From contig NW_003202922.1 in NCBI RefSeq assembly GCF_000006405.1, positions 348,014 through 412,013 of the forward strand: a stretch of DNA of 64,000 nt, given 5' to 3'. Position numbers and translations under genes: made by a program. This document shows positions 32,304 to 44,732 of the stretch, piece after piece. The DNA comes from Perkinsus marinus ATCC 50983. Lineage: Eukaryota; Perkinsozoa; Perkinsida; Perkinsidae. The notes under the pieces are model-generated. The model made no database searches and had not been told where the DNA came from. It worked only from the letters and a program-made list of their open reading frames with translations. Within the stretch, counting starts at the first letter, position 1; each line of letters starts with the position of its first letter.

Positions 32304-35300
32304 CTATGCTAAGGTTCGCCCTGGGAGCTTGCGAGCTATCATCACTCCAGCCAAACCGCATACAACTATAACGCAACACTACCCCTCACCTCAACATGGA
32401 AGCGTCAGAGCGAACTTGGCCAAAGGATCATGGCCTTCCATCATGCCTCTGGCTCTATCCGTGAACTCACTACTGTGCATGGGTCTGAAGCCCTGCTGCA
32501 GCCTTCCAGAGGCTTGCATCTCCCTAGCTAACCACGCTGATTGGTCGGCGCGTATACCCTCAACCGTCCGTCCTCCTCCTATGGAGCGCACCTGCTCATA
32601 CTAAGAGCCATCAGTATCGCTCATTCCTACCTGCCCAGTTCCCCCCATATGCCAGGACCGGCGCTGTGCCTCTCTGGCCCTCACAGTTCCTTCGGTTTCT
32701 ATGTGGAATCGAATCTTCTCCCTATCATCTCCACCGGTGACACATCCCTTCACGAGCCAGAACCTCAGACAAAGGGCCTGAGCAGTCACCATGCTTTCTG
32801 AAAGGGCTCCTTCCCCCCACCTGGAGCAGACGTATCAAGGACATGTCATCTTCACACTGGTCCTTGGGCATCTCCTTCAACTCTGCTCGCCATGATGCGA
32901 AGAACTCTCGCCTCGTGATACTGTCATCAATGATCGCAGGGAAGACTACCACCAATGGGTCCTCCAAGCTGCCTGTATACGCCGAGCCTGCCAAAGAAAG
33001 CCTTCAGACATGTGGTTGGAAATGTAGCTAGTGACCTACTCTCAGTCAAGAGCGCCGCCGCATAGGAGTCCCGTTCTGACTTGGTACGAGTAGTCAGGAG
33101 GCAGTAGAGACGATACAACTGAGCCATCTCGGCCATGTAGAGAGGACAGACGTAACCACAGTCTGGTAGAAGACACAAGCACTGCAGCTGCTCTGTGGAT
33201 GGCTTATTCCCGATCTTAATGGTCATCTTGGATTCGGCAAGTGGCCCTGTAAACCTATGGATAGTGCCTCAGAGCCCGCAGGATGAGGTCAAGAGCCTAC
33301 AGCCGCCTGAGACCAGTGATAGTCCTGTTCATGCCCTGCACATCCTCCTTCCACTCAACGCTGCCGCCATGTAGTGCCACCTCCCGACTGTAACCACCCG
33401 TCGAGCCTAGTATCTTATACACTACCAAATGTCGGTCAGTGTCGCTGATGCAGTACACATATACGTCGCATTGCAAGTTACCTCGTTCGCTGGTATGAGA
33501 GTCCAAGCCACAGAGACATCCATCGGAGTGCTAGTCTTCGGCCCTTCAGTCTCAGCCCGAACCGTGACCAGCACATCAACTAGGAGGCACAGGCCACTCC
33601 GGTCGATCGAGGGGGGCAGACGAGGCAGATGCAGCATCAATGGGAACTGCTTATCGACGATCCCTGGGGCCTGTCACAAGAGTCATCCTACCGAGGCCTG
33701 GTCCTCCACTCGCCACATGGCCGGTTGCCTAGTGTCCACAACATAATCTACCTCCCAGGACGAGGCCCCGGGCACGAATATACCCAAAGGCTTCGAGTAC
33801 CTACCCATACCTTGGACCCGCAGTCCACAATGAAGATACTCCTACCATGTGAATCTTAGTCTACGAGCCTCGCATGGTATGCTTGGCTCTACACCCTGCA
33901 CGCCCGAAACAGTGAGGGACGCCAAGGAGCGCCTCAACTTGTGAGCCTCTGTGCCATGCAGGACTGCCCTTGCCATATCCCTTCGAAGCCTCAGAGGGGA
34001 CCATCTCGAAGTAGCGACCTTCTTTTCCACCACACTGCTAAAGAAGGCCGACCACCTCCTCGGCGGACCAGGGCCTCCCTCAGGAGGGAGTTCGCTCTTA
34101 TCCAGATTGAACTCGCTGGCTCGAGGCATCTCCACTTTACTTCGCTCCAACAGGAACGCTGCAGCCAGCATGGGATCAGTCGAAAGCAAGCCACTGGCGG
34201 CATCCATCCTAGTGCTGCCCAGAGGGGCCAGGAGGGTCCGGGAGAGGATACACTCGAGTGGAAGACTAGGAGCCAGCCGACAAGACGACGGGAGCTTCCT
34301 AAAGGCCGCTGCAGCCTCGAGAATTCTGACAGGACGGGTGTGTCGCAGTTTGTACTTCGCGAGAGCCAGGTTCAAATCCTGGTCAGTTATTTTTCCACCC
34401 GATAGCCATTCCACGAAGCCATCTAGGAACTCGCCCACGTCCACCTCCCCATCACCGTTGATATCTGCATCGTTAAATAGGAGGGAGATCTCAGCCCGGA
34501 TCAATTTGACAATGGCGTCCTTCGTGATCTTCTGGATGAACCTCTGGAACTCTCCCAAGTCGAGACTTCCAGTAGAATCATCATCAAAGTCATGGAAAAT
34601 ATTTTCGAGCGCTCCCACAAGTGGATTCGCTTGGCCAACAGAAAACCAGTCGAGCTCGATCAGCATCACAGGGGCCATCAACTGAACGAACTCCTCCTTG
34701 GTTACCTCCGTCGTTCCTTCCGGGTTCATTTCCAACTGCCTTACCCAAAGCGCCAAATGCCTCGGGTCTAGATTGGTCGGAGAGCCCACAGCGATCAAGC
34801 AACTACGGAGCTCTCGGGAATCGATCGTAGAGGAGTTGTTCTCGTCGAATATGTCGAAGAGCTGCTCCAAAGGCGCCCGCAGAGTTCCCTCGAGCAAAGC
34901 ACGGCGGACATACAGTGCTGAGGCCACCTCAGGCCAAGGACGACGCCCTAGGCCTATCAGGAAGAACTCCGCTTCAGCAGGGCTCACACTAGCTAGAGCA
35001 GCCAGTTGGGTGGGATGGATGCCGCTGTCGAGGGCCCAGAACTGGGCAGGGTCCGCAGAGACTACACGACCAATAGGAGTGTACATGTGATGGTCAAGAA
35101 AGTACTCCATAAGAAGGTAACGTCGCCACCTTAGGAGGCTTACCCGGCCGGGACCGTACGCGGCGTCTTCCAAAGACCGGCAGACGAGATGCATCTGGAA
35201 GCCAGGAACCTATGGCATCACCGGAGTCGTTATTGCCCACCTCCTCCTGAGTCAGCCTAGCATGGTTCATGACTCCCATCCCTTTCAGCAACCTGATGAA

Positions 35301-35565
35301 CTCCTCCGTAGTAACCCACTGCATAGCCCCAGGAAAGGCAGCTCCCTGATGAAGCCTGTGAGAGCAACGACATCAGTAATATGGCACGCCACATAAAGCA
35401 CTACGCCCTCTTCCCCTCGAGCTCCGCCAAGGCCCAATCGATCGATCTCACCACACGCCTGTGCGCCACAAGCAGCCTCCTTAAGCACTCCTGCAGTAAC
35501 TCGTCTCCATCAGCTGAGAGGCTGTGACTCGATTGTACGGAAGGATGGAATGACGTCGGATCCAT
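32304..35565 (-). CDS. large EF-hand calcium-binding protein, family unknown
   Basis: The start ATG at 35563-35565 (MDPTSFHPSVQ) is followed by two short introns (TEEFIRLLKGMGV exon, then a 47-nt intron to MHLVCRSLEDAAYG). A long exon (33842-35194) holds EF-hands: FDIFDENNSSTIDSRELRS, FHDFDDDSTGSLDLGEFQRF and FNDADINGDGEVDVGEFLDGF, the last a canonical DxNxDGxxxxxEF loop. Beyond, a 47-nt intron leads to WYSKPLGIFVPGASSWEVDY and later exons (RSGLCLLVDVLVTVRAE, MTIKIGNKPSTEQLQC, DSITRREFFASWRAEL, SAWLAREMQASGRLQQ). The stop TAG is at 32304-32306. The mid and C-terminal parts resemble no family I can name. Ca2+-regulated signalling or trafficking is an inference from the EF-hands. A MITE-like copy lies just upstream of the start. 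Confidence 0.7.
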
Positions 35566-35584
35566 ATTATGCCAGAATAATTCC

Positions 35585-35769
35585 GTGTGAGAAAATATGC
35601 ACATGGTCAACCACATGTGTCGCCGATGATATGAAACTTGTGAGGAAATTTCGGGAAATTCTCATTGGTTTCTGTACATTTTCACCCCACTTCGTATATA
35701 TGTAGATCTCTATGATAAGCGAGGAAATTTCCGAGCTCAGTTGAAGAAAGCGAACATATATTCCAACAC
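35585..35769 (+). mobile_element. MITE-like element, copy 1
   Basis: Begins GTGTGAGAAAATATGCACA and ends GAACATATATTCCAACAC. The two ends are imperfect inverted repeats (GTGT-GGAA-ATATG). The interior CATTGGTTTCTGTACA and GAGGAAATTTCCGAGCTCAG recur in the other copies. It lies about 20 bp upstream of the EF-hand gene start codon, in its leader or promoter. Confidence 0.85.
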
Positions 35770-37496
35770 CGGAATAGCTACACTGTATATCACTGCGAAC
35801 CCACTAAGGCGTAACATACAATCGTTAGAGACCCCTCACAGCACAAACGGGAGCCTCCCTATGTGATCGTTGATATCGCACGGGTTCATGCCTTGGCAGC
35901 TCGTTAGGGCGCAGTGGAAGCCAAACTGACGACAATGCTTCTGTTTCGTTTTAGGAGCCTCACCAATTCAAAAAAACCGTTGGGCCATCTACAAAGGATC
36001 GACGGGGACGTTCTAATTCAAAAACTCGACCGCAGCCTCGCTCCGCGTGAGCCATGAGCAAAATCGCAGTGATGTGGAATTGATAACATAACTCAACATA
36101 AAAACTGAGTTATTCACTTCGTATTATTCAACTCATTCTGGCCCTTATACTCAACAACCAGCTCGTCCCGTTTAAGTTTCATCGGCACCATCGATATACC
36201 AGCCAGGGAGAACATCAACCTTCCAGCTTGCATAGACGGCGACTGACGAGAACAGTGTCGGAAAATATATTTGCTCTCCTCAGCTTAGCTCAGGAATTTC
36301 CACACTGATTAAAGGAGTTCATATACGAATGAAAAAGCTTCCCGAAATTTCCTCAGAATTTTCATACTGTCACCAACACATGTGGTGGACCATGTGCATA
36401 TTTTCCCACACTGGATAAGAGTGAACCCTTCAATGAGTCGCTCACAAATTCAGTGCTTCGAGTCACGGAATCATCGAGTGACCTATCATGTCCTCGGATT
36501 CGAATTTCTCACATGCCTAGGAGCACATTCTTCAATCAGTTTCCCATGTGAATGATTCTCCCATTCTTATCAAACCCTGGGGAACATTATTTTTCGAGAC
36601 CCGAGCACAGTCTGTGATAATACCACTCCCTCAGTACATCCTCAAGTGCCCCGTCCTCGAGCTCATCAGCTACATATGCCACCCGACGTATGCCGCTTTG
36701 GACCTGGAGCGATGAGCATCCACTGATGGGCTCACACTGAGAGGAGATCTACTATGAATTTGGCACATTCGCAACATGGGAAGGCCGTCGCGTATATCCG
36801 GCAGTCTCGGACGGAATGCTGATTCTTATTCATAATGGCGTTGATAGTTGCATGACACATATACATGTGCCTGCCGGGAATCGAACCCGGGTGCCGCGAT
36901 ATGACATCTACTTCTCCTGAGCTTTATCCTCATGATGAGAGGCCCATGGCAGATCCTTATCTGCTATTCCTCGGGGCATCCCGTTGTATCTACCACCACA
37001 CTTCATTTAACACCACTCATTCACCAGCTGCTCACCCGACAGCAACTATCCTGTTCTGGTCATTGACTATGACGACCCCTCCTCTACTCTCACGATCCTT
37101 ACTACGCATGGCCGTTAGAAAAGCGACCGACATGAAGTAACTGCCACTATAATCTACGACTCAGTGGAGCTTTTCGAATACCACAACTCGTATTACTCGT
37201 CCCACTGGAGGTAGTCCGATCGAGGCGCACTGCTGCCCTGAGGATCACAAGACATTTAACTGCTGAGAATTGGGTTGAAAAACTGCTACAAGCCACTCAG
37301 CTTTCCCACCCCACCCTTCCGATGTGACAACAAGACACCCACACAGCTAAGCACAACCTGATGAATACCTTCGAGAAAAGCTGTAGTGATATAACAGTAA
37401 TCTGACAATCAGTTTCAATGGTGTTTCTGCTCAGTCGGAAGTGCTTTTCAAATTGTACCTGCGTCCATCAAATCGTAACAAGGAAAATATATTCCG
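35770..37496. other. intergenic region between the EF-hand and CS-domain genes
   Basis: Apart from the second MITE-like copy, no gene is recognised. At 36868-36890 a tRNA T-arm-like sequence (CCGGG-TTCGATT-CCCGG on the minus strand) lacks a matching acceptor stem and anticodon arm. The plus ORF 36865-37140 reads through it and is probably spurious. Confidence 0.5.
36255..36412 (-). mobile_element. MITE-like element, copy 2
   Basis: Reverse orientation relative to copy 1: starts GTGTCGGAAAATATATTTGC and ends CATGTGCATATTTTCCCACACT. It shares the CTCAGCT and TTTCCTCAGAATTTTC internal words. With copy 1 it forms an inverted pair about 490 bp apart. Confidence 0.8.
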
Positions 37497-38582
37497 TTAC
37501 CAAGTCCTATGCAAATTCTTCTTCCTGAGTGTTACGGATACCCGCTTCCCTCTAGACACTCTATGTTTGCATCCCTCTGGTACTATCTCAGCATTGAGAG
37601 TCGGGATCGATAGAATAACTCGCCAGCCATCAGCTGCGTCCGCCCATCTGAGGAACGCCGGTGCTGCACTTGGCAACTGCATAAGTAGAATCTTACAGGT
37701 CGAATCCAGTAGCTGTGAATTTACTATGAACTTCAACCGAGTCATCTTCCAGCGCTGCCAGCAACTGCGGGTCCTCTGAGACGACACTACACTGACAGTC
37801 CTCATCATGGGATCCCACCTGTGTATACCTTGACCTTCTCCTCATCGTCAAACCAGCTGTACTGCTTCACCGTCCTCTATACGAGCACTCTTCCAGTTAG
37901 TCGTGTACTATGCAGTATTACCTTTTTCATCACATTCCTAGGCTCAGGCGACAGCGATCGTGCAATCAACTCGGGCTGGCCACCGGTGATCAGACCCGGA
38001 CCGGTCACCTGCAACACCCAAGCATAACAACAGAGAGCACAACCGAGACCAGCGTGGGAAAATATGCACCTGGTCAACCACATATGTTGGTGATAATATG
38101 GAAATGCTGAGGAACGTTTCCGAGTTTATCGTAGACTCCTGTACATTTCTACCCGAATTCGCACATAAAGTTCTATATTTAGGGAGTAAACTCCTAATCT
38201 CAGCTGAGGGAAGCGAGCATATATTCTGAGTCAGAATATATCAGTTCGGGGTTACAAACCCGAACCCGAACTATCAGAATATGTCAGAATTTCTGACACC
38301 GCCCGAAACTCTTCACCACTCACAACTTTAGCATCCGGAGGAACGTGGAAATCTCGAGAGTGCGCGTAGTAATATCTGAACAACACAACGCTACACGACT
38401 GGACCGATCAGCAGCTGATAAACTTACGATTTATCACCCTTTTCGGTCAAGGACTTCCTGAGCTTGCTATCTAACCGTTTCATAGCGTCGCTCTCCTCAC
38501 TGCTCATACTGCTGCTGCTATTCCCCACTGGCACAGCCTTGTACGGCGACTCACTCTCCGGAGATGATGATGATGATGACAT
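37497..38582 (-). CDS. CS-domain (p23/CacyBP-like) co-chaperone-type protein
   Basis: The start at 38580-38582 gives MSSSSSSPES, a Ser-rich head. After an intron of about 52 nt comes YYYAHSRDFHVPPDAKV, then after a 315-nt intron (38009-38323) VTGPGLITGGQPELIARSL. Exon 37829-37876 reads RTVKQYSWFDDEEKVKVY, the first CS strand pair. The final exons give DDSVEVHSKFTATGFDLWAD, EIVPEGCKHRVSRGKRVSV and TLRKKN, with a stop at 37497. The W-x-D-x-x-x-K-V-x-V-Y start and the final V-x-V-T-L-x-K strand are typical of CS/p23 domains. Such proteins act with HSP90 or ubiquitin ligases. The long intron carries a MITE-like insertion. Confidence 0.8.
38053..38230 (+). mobile_element. MITE-like element, copy 3 (inside a CS-gene intron)
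   Basis: Starts GCGTGGGAAAATATGCACC and ends GCGAGCATATATTCTGAG, same orientation as copy 1. It occupies more than half of the 315-nt intron 38009-38323. Most other introns in this gene are about 45-52 nt. Confidence 0.85.
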
Positions 38583-39332
38583 TACTCTACTACTGCTTTC
38601 TTGATGACCACAATCCACTTGCACGTGAGAACAGCGATAAGGCTAGAGTGGACCAAGTAGCGTCCACGATGGACAGGGGAAAAGGACAATGCAAACTGCA
38701 ATCAAATCGTCTTGGAAACCTCCTCGTCGGATTCACAATATACTACACAACAAAGATTACTACAGAAACTCTTTTGTTATTGAGATTTTTAAATACTACT
38801 ACCTCCTACAGCACTCGAATAGCAATAAATAACGATCAATCATTACTCCCCACACAGGCAACGAAACGGAAGACCGATGATGCTATCACTGATTTGTGAC
38901 GAGCACCAGCGATACAACTACAACTACTTAGCAAAAATCAAAATCCTATCGGTAGCACAAACCGATATCAAGATTGTCATAAAGTCAATGGAGAGCACTC
39001 TCCAACACAATGATGAATCACAACATCATCGAACCTCGATAAGCTAACGAGCTACTAACGAGGCATGCCGCCCGCACTTCCTACATTACGGCGGCGAGTA
39101 CAGACACATAGCAAACCATGGGTCCACACGAGGAAGATACAGATGATGATAATAATGATAGTTCGAAATCAATAGTTGAGAATAAGCCAGACTACATCCT
39201 TCTACCCAGAGTGTGGTCTTGATTATCATCTCGATTACTGTAGCGGGCTATTGCCGTTAGTAGCTGAGCGAACAGTCTCCAGCCCATGCAGATCTACGGA
39301 TCAACTCACCAGTCGAGCTCAGGTCACTTCCA
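38583..39332. other. intergenic, no gene seen
   Basis: Divergent from the CS gene and 3' of the first RRM gene. AT-rich short ORFs only. No repeat family recognised. Confidence 0.5.
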
Positions 39333-41578
39333 TTAGTCCCCGTCATAGAATCCGTCCCAGAAAACCCTGAAGGCAGCTGACATCACAAAACTCCATACGC
39401 AAGGTCTTACCGGCACCCTGGGGAGTGTAAAGCTGTGGCGCAGACCCTTGCTGTTGTTGTTGATGCTGATATACAGCGGGATGCCCCATTGACCTCTGCT
39501 GCTGTTGATTCTGTAGTAGATGATGATAGCCATGAGCAGGGGACATCACTCCACCAGGTGGAACGTACCTATTAGCAGTTCGATAGTCAAAAACTCTTCA
39601 GCTGAATCTTACCCGCTGTTCTGTTGTTGAACCACTGGACTGTTGTTGGTATAAGCATTATTGCCAGTCCCAACGCTACCATTCCCCTGGTTAAGCCCGT
39701 TGTTAGAGCCGTACCTGCACCCGAGCACTTACAAAAGAGCACATCTTGTCCGTAGTACCCAGTAAGAGGTGATTGATGATGATGAAGATTATGACCACCA
39801 CCAGCAGCAGCAGCAGAGCCCTGCATGCCGTAAGCATTACCATAGTGCGTGTTTGCCATATAGTGCTGCTGCTGCTGTTGTGGTGGTGGTGGAGGAGCAG
39901 TTGCCATACCCCATCCTCCGGTACCTAGGCGTCCACATAACTACACACAGCACTGCATCAACAGCTGCTGCTTACCCCGACCACTTCCGGGCATATATTG
40001 CCGCACTATCCCCCCCTGCATGAATTTACTAGGACCAGTACCTTCCCTAGTAGAAGGCTTCACCTCAACCTATGCACACGATGCATGATGCAAAACAGCA
40101 CAACACAACGCCTTCTATATCAGCCCACCCATTTGCCGTCAATGGTATTGCCTTGGCCGTCCATGCCACCCTGTATAGCCGCCTGGGCCTCAGCTGGCGT
40201 CTGGAAAGTTACATACCCAAAACCACGAGAGCGACCACTGGTGCGATCAACTCTGCTCGAAAACAATACACCACAGAGTACTGGAGTAAGTCCCTTCCTA
40301 CTTGACGATGCAATCAGTGATGACTCCATATCTCACGAAGTGCTGCCTGAGCCTTTCTGAAGAGATGATGAATCATCACGAGCCCTCCCAGACGCCGGCC
40401 AGTCCTCACCCCGATCGACCGTTGCAGGCAGCCCTCCACAGAAGACTTTACATGGGTTATCCTGCGGCAGCAGACCACCATTGCCGAGTCCAGCCGCCCC
40501 AATGGGTCCGAACCCTCCCATAGGGGTCTGGCCAACACCTCCTCCTCCACCAGGCATCATATGCTGCATCACCCCCACAACCGAATTAACGCCAGGATTC
40601 ACCGGCTGCCGTAGAGCCGCCTGCGCTCGTATTTCCTCCTGCGACACGGCTCGTTTTACATCAACCGTCTTGTCCAGTAATATGTGCGAGTTGGGATACG
40701 ATAAACACGACTGAAGACAACAGCAATGCCGATCACCCAAACGAACGTCTTACTCACTTCCAGGTCTTTCACATTGACAAAAGTGATGAACCCAAAACCG
40801 CGACTGCGGCCTGTGAGCTTATCCATCATCACCACGCTCTCCTCCAATGGACCAAACTGGCTGAAATAGTTCCACAAAGTTTGTCGGTCTACCAAACTCG
40901 GCAAGCCACCAATGAAAAGCTGCAATGAAAGGAACTCTTCGTTCATGACAGATCACAACGACTTGCTTACCTTTCTCTCCGTTACATTAGGATTGAGCGC
41001 ATTGCTAATGTTGTTCATATTAGGGCGACCAATATTGTCCCCTGCTGTATAGTCCCTCATGCCAACCATGAAATTCTGCATTCCACCACCTTGCTGCGCC
41101 AACACCCCAAAGTCTTGCTGCTGTAACTGCTTCCCGTTACCACCACCAACTACAACGACAAGACGCATCACGGCGCTCGCTCCCTATCCAGCCTAGGCTT
41201 ACGGGATGCCGCAACTGCCGCCGCCTGATGCATTGCCATTGCCTGTTGCTGACGGTCATGATGTAACATAGCGTTAGACTGGTGCCTTACTACACCAACG
41301 GACGTACCAAACTCGGGTATACTCGTAATGCCAGAGGCCACTGTGGGAGCCATCATAGTGTTATTCCCAGCTGCCAACGGGGTCGCTCTAGAGCTAGTTG
41401 AGGACATCTCGGGGGTGTTAGCGGCAGTACTAGAACCATTAGTAGCAGAGTAGTAGCCTTGAGCACTCTTTTGCGAGCGGGTTACTGCTAGTTCAGGAGT
41501 GGGAGGATTATAGCTGAAAATGATAGTCACTACTTATACCATAAATAACAACACTTACTCATTTCTTGGAGTTGTCAT
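39333..41578 (-). CDS. tandem-RRM RNA-binding protein (hnRNP A/B-Musashi type), paralogue A
   Basis: The start at 41576-41578 (MTTPRN) joins through a 46-nt intron (GTAAGT...TTTTCAG) to a Ser/Thr/Ala/Gln-rich N-terminus. RRM1 (about 40760-40930): LFIGGLPSLVDRQTLWNYF with SRGFGFITFV, then VDVKRAVSQEE. A Gly/Pro/Met linker follows. RRM2 (about 40120-40480): CKVFCGGLPATVDR and SRGFGYVTFQTPAEAQAAI. The C-terminus is Gln/His/Tyr-rich (PPPPQQQQQHYMAN, HHLLQNQQQQRS). After a final short intron it ends AFRVFWDGFYDGD at 39333. The RNP1/RNP2 spacing and the VKRA linker place it with hnRNP/Musashi-type two-RRM proteins that regulate mRNA processing or translation. Confidence 0.88.
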
Positions 41579-42713
41579 ACTTAAATTTGATATTACTGCT
41601 GTTACTCTGTTATTGTTAGTACTATATAAGCTTTACGGCGATTCTAGTGATCAATACAAACGAAGATGTAACTGCTGCTGTTGCTGCTGTCTACGAGATT
41701 GCCTAGAGCTGGACTAACCTAAGGAGGTAAGCCAAGACAGATGAGCGCAATCAAACTGACACAGACAACGGCTTCCCTCTTTTGAAGCACTCAACGCAAA
41801 TCCAATGTACAACACAGTGGGAATGGACAAAAGTCCTGCAAGGTGTAGTTGACACCGACGGTGGGGTAGTTGAATAGGACGACGGCGAGGAACCTAACAA
41901 AGAATAATTTATGTCCGATGTGCTCCAAAAAACGCGACGATGAATATCAAAGCCTGCTGTGCTCACTGTGGGAGAGTACGCACATGTTCAACTACTCGTG
42001 TTGGTGACAATATGCAAATTCCGATAAAACGTAGGAAAATTCTCATTGGTTTCTATACACTTCTACCCAAATTCGCAAGTGAACTTGTATAATTAGTGAG
42101 GAAACTACAGGTCTCAGCTGAGGAAGGCGAACATATATTCCTCCAACACTATTTATGCCACAGCCTGGCACCCGAGGTCTACTACTCCAAGGAGCTGATG
42201 CCCACTACCATCACTGTTCAGTTGATAGCTACTAAGTCGTCACTTTCACGAGGAAGACCAGGCAAGGACGAGACGATAACGGCAATGGCTGAACTACTTC
42301 CATGTGGTATCATGCTTCCACTCCCACAGCGTTGAGGAAATGCAAGATTGCAAGATTACTGATCTCTCATCCCCTATGTGATTGATAAACCTTCCTTTAC
42401 TTAACACTAATACTAAACGTACTCTACGTAAAATAACCCCAACGATAGCGACAAGCAAACGCCTATCGCCATCGACGGGACACAGCGAAAGGGACAATAC
42501 CATAGTCGCATCACCGACAATCACCACAGTAGCGATCAGCCACTAGCGAGAGTATATCAAATACAGCTACTCTATCATTATGGAGAAAGCCACTCCTCGA
42601 GATACCTCCCTAAAACAGGCTTTCATCATCGACAGTGACGAAGGCGTTCAATTTCCGAGCCCCCACAAGCCGCTACTTCTTACCAAAAATAATGTACAAA
42701 GGCTTTCATAGCG
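41579..42713. other. intergenic between RRM paralogues A and B, with a MITE-like copy
   Basis: Contains CTG/CAG-rich stretches near 41675 and the fourth MITE-like copy. No gene recognised. Confidence 0.5.
41965..42149 (+). mobile_element. MITE-like element, copy 4
   Basis: Starts ACTGTGGGAGAGTACGCACA and ends GCGAACATATATTCCTCCAACAC. The interior has AATTCTCATTGGTTTCTATACA and GGTCTCAGCTGAGG. It is intergenic between RRM paralogues A and B. Confidence 0.85.
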
Positions 42714-44195
42714 CTAATAAGGGCTGGCCCTATACTGAGGAGGTTGACCATAACCCTGTTGTTGAGGGTAGCCTCCATAACCAGCTGCAGGAGGAGGTGG
42801 AGCCGCCGGTCCATAGCCACCACCCCCCACGCTCTGTCGAGAAGCACCACCATAAGCTGAGGAGCCATAACCACCATATTGCCCAGAGCCAGCCTGCTGC
42901 TGCTGCATCATAGGCTGTTGTTGATATGCACTGCCACTGTACATGGGCCTAACAGCACGACTAACACACAGGGGCTGAGCCATCACTGAGGTTACGGTTG
43001 GGGCGAACGGTAGCCTCCAGTCTGATATGAGGGAGGTCTTTGGCCGTATCCACCAGCATCTCCACCACCAAATGACCTACGACGACGACGAGTGTGATGG
43101 TTATATCGAAAGCCCTGTTACCCCATGGGGCGGCCCTTCCCCTTCCCACGAGACCCTTCACGTCGAGCATGTTTGACCTCAACCTATATCAGAACAACAC
43201 TGCGATACCTTCACTGCGCCACAAAATTACATGTTTATCATCAATGACGTTTGCATCGCCGCCAGCAATAGCCGCATTAGCGTCAGCCGGCGATGAGTAG
43301 ATAACGTAACCAAAGCCCCTATGACGCCCGGTCTCACGGTCGTACATCACCAGGGCTTCAGCCACTGTACCATATCGAGAAAAGTGATCATGCAAACGTG
43401 CTGAAGAAACAACCCATGACCGAACCACTCACAAACTGCATCAGAAAAACTACCTTGGTCACAGCTATTGGGCAAGCCACCAACGAAGACCTTACACGGG
43501 TTGTCGCTGCCCTCACTGGGACCTCCTCTGCTGTACCTATCGATCCAACCATACTTCAGAGATAGATGGTATGACCCTTACCCAAAGTCGCCACTGCCTT
43601 TGCCTCCACTATAGCCTCCCTTACCCCCATACTCCCCCTTTCCTCCACTGTAGCCCTTACCACCTGAGGGACTTCATACTGCCCCACACAAGCAGGCCCT
43701 CACCACAGTACCTCCTTTCCCCCCATGCGATGGGGGATCCTGAGAGGCCCTCTTCACGTCAACAGTCTTCTCCAATAGAACATGCGGCCCGCTGGCCAGA
43801 CAAGTCTGATACATCAGCCATCAACATAACCAACACAAGGAGCCCTCCTACCTCCATGTCGGTCAGCTGGCTATAGACAACGAAACCAAATCCTCGGGAT
43901 CGCCCTGTGTTGCGGTCGTACATGACCATCGTGTGCTCCACAGGGCCGAACTGCGAGAAGTAGCTGTCCATATGCTGCTTCTCACAGGCGCCCGGCAATC
44001 CACCAATGAACAACTACGAAAAAAGCATCCTTCCTAGCGGAGCGAAGCATTCTCTACCTTGCGGTCATCAGACTCCCTAGACCTCCCAGACCCGCCACCA
44101 GAGACGTAATTGCCACCCTGCTGAGGTGGAGCTGTTGGCGGCACCCTGTCCATATTGGGGTAGGAGGAAGCTGACGGAACTCCACTAGTATTCAT
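42714..44195 (-). CDS. tandem-RRM RNA-binding protein, paralogue B
   Basis: The start ATG at 44193-44195 (MNTSGVPSASSYPNM) leads to a short Pro/Gly/Ser head. RRM1 (about 43850-44010): LFIGGLPGACEKQHMDSYF, YDRNTGRSRGFGFVVY, then VDVKRA. A Gly-Lys-Tyr linker (GGYSGGKGEYGGKGG) separates RRM2 (about 43210-43500): CKVFVGGLPNSCDQ, YDRETGRHRGFGYVIY, SPADANAAI, then VEVKHA. The C-terminus is Arg/Gly then Gln/Gly/Tyr-rich (QQPMMQQQQAGSGQYGGYG) and ends YRASPY-stop. Architecture and linker phrases match paralogues A and C on either side. Frames require several introns of about 50-100 nt; one near 44036-44048 includes AGCGGAGCGAAGC. Confidence 0.88.
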
Positions 44196-44732
44196 AAGAA
44201 TAGAAGGGCGCCTACGAGGAGAGCTGGGAAGCCGTATATAACACAACATAGAGGCGCAACACGTGAGACGGTTGGTGCTTCAACGAGATGCATGATCTGA
44301 GGAAGCCACACACAGAGATACACTCACTCCTACTTTTACCTCCACCACACTGCGAACTTGAGAGCTACTGCTGTCTAGGACGAGACGGATCACATAATGT
44401 ACCGATTACAAGGGCTACTATTCTAACGGCGACAACGACCAACATACTCGATCATTCCTCTCGATACCACAACACAACCAAATCATACGGCCTAGCCTTC
44501 TTCGAAGAACTATTTCTATCCCACAAAGATAGTAGGGAAAAAGGGAATATAGCGTTAGGAAGAGTCCATCATACGGTGGTCACCTCCAACACTACTATTA
44601 GCAACTTCGCAGACCTCAAGAGCAGCAGCTACTCGATACCATTACCACAGAGTATCAGACATCACGGTGAAGAAAGGCCCTTCATTGTTATTTTACGTGA
44701 GCTGCTGCTGCTGCTGCTGTTGCTGACACGAC

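Noticed and set aside
34698-35090. Plus-strand ORFs opposite the EF-hand exon
   Set aside because: Shadow frames of a clear EF-hand coding exon on the minus strand.
36868-36900. tRNA-like T-arm (CCGGGTTCGATTCCCGG on the minus strand)
   Set aside because: No 5' acceptor strand complementary to CAGGCAC and no acceptable D or anticodon arms within about 100 bp, so no tRNA is called. It could be a tRNA-derived relic.
36865-37140. Plus ORF beginning LPGIEPG
   Set aside because: Reads through the tRNA-like T-arm; this peptide is a familiar artefact of tRNA-like sequence, with no other coding support.
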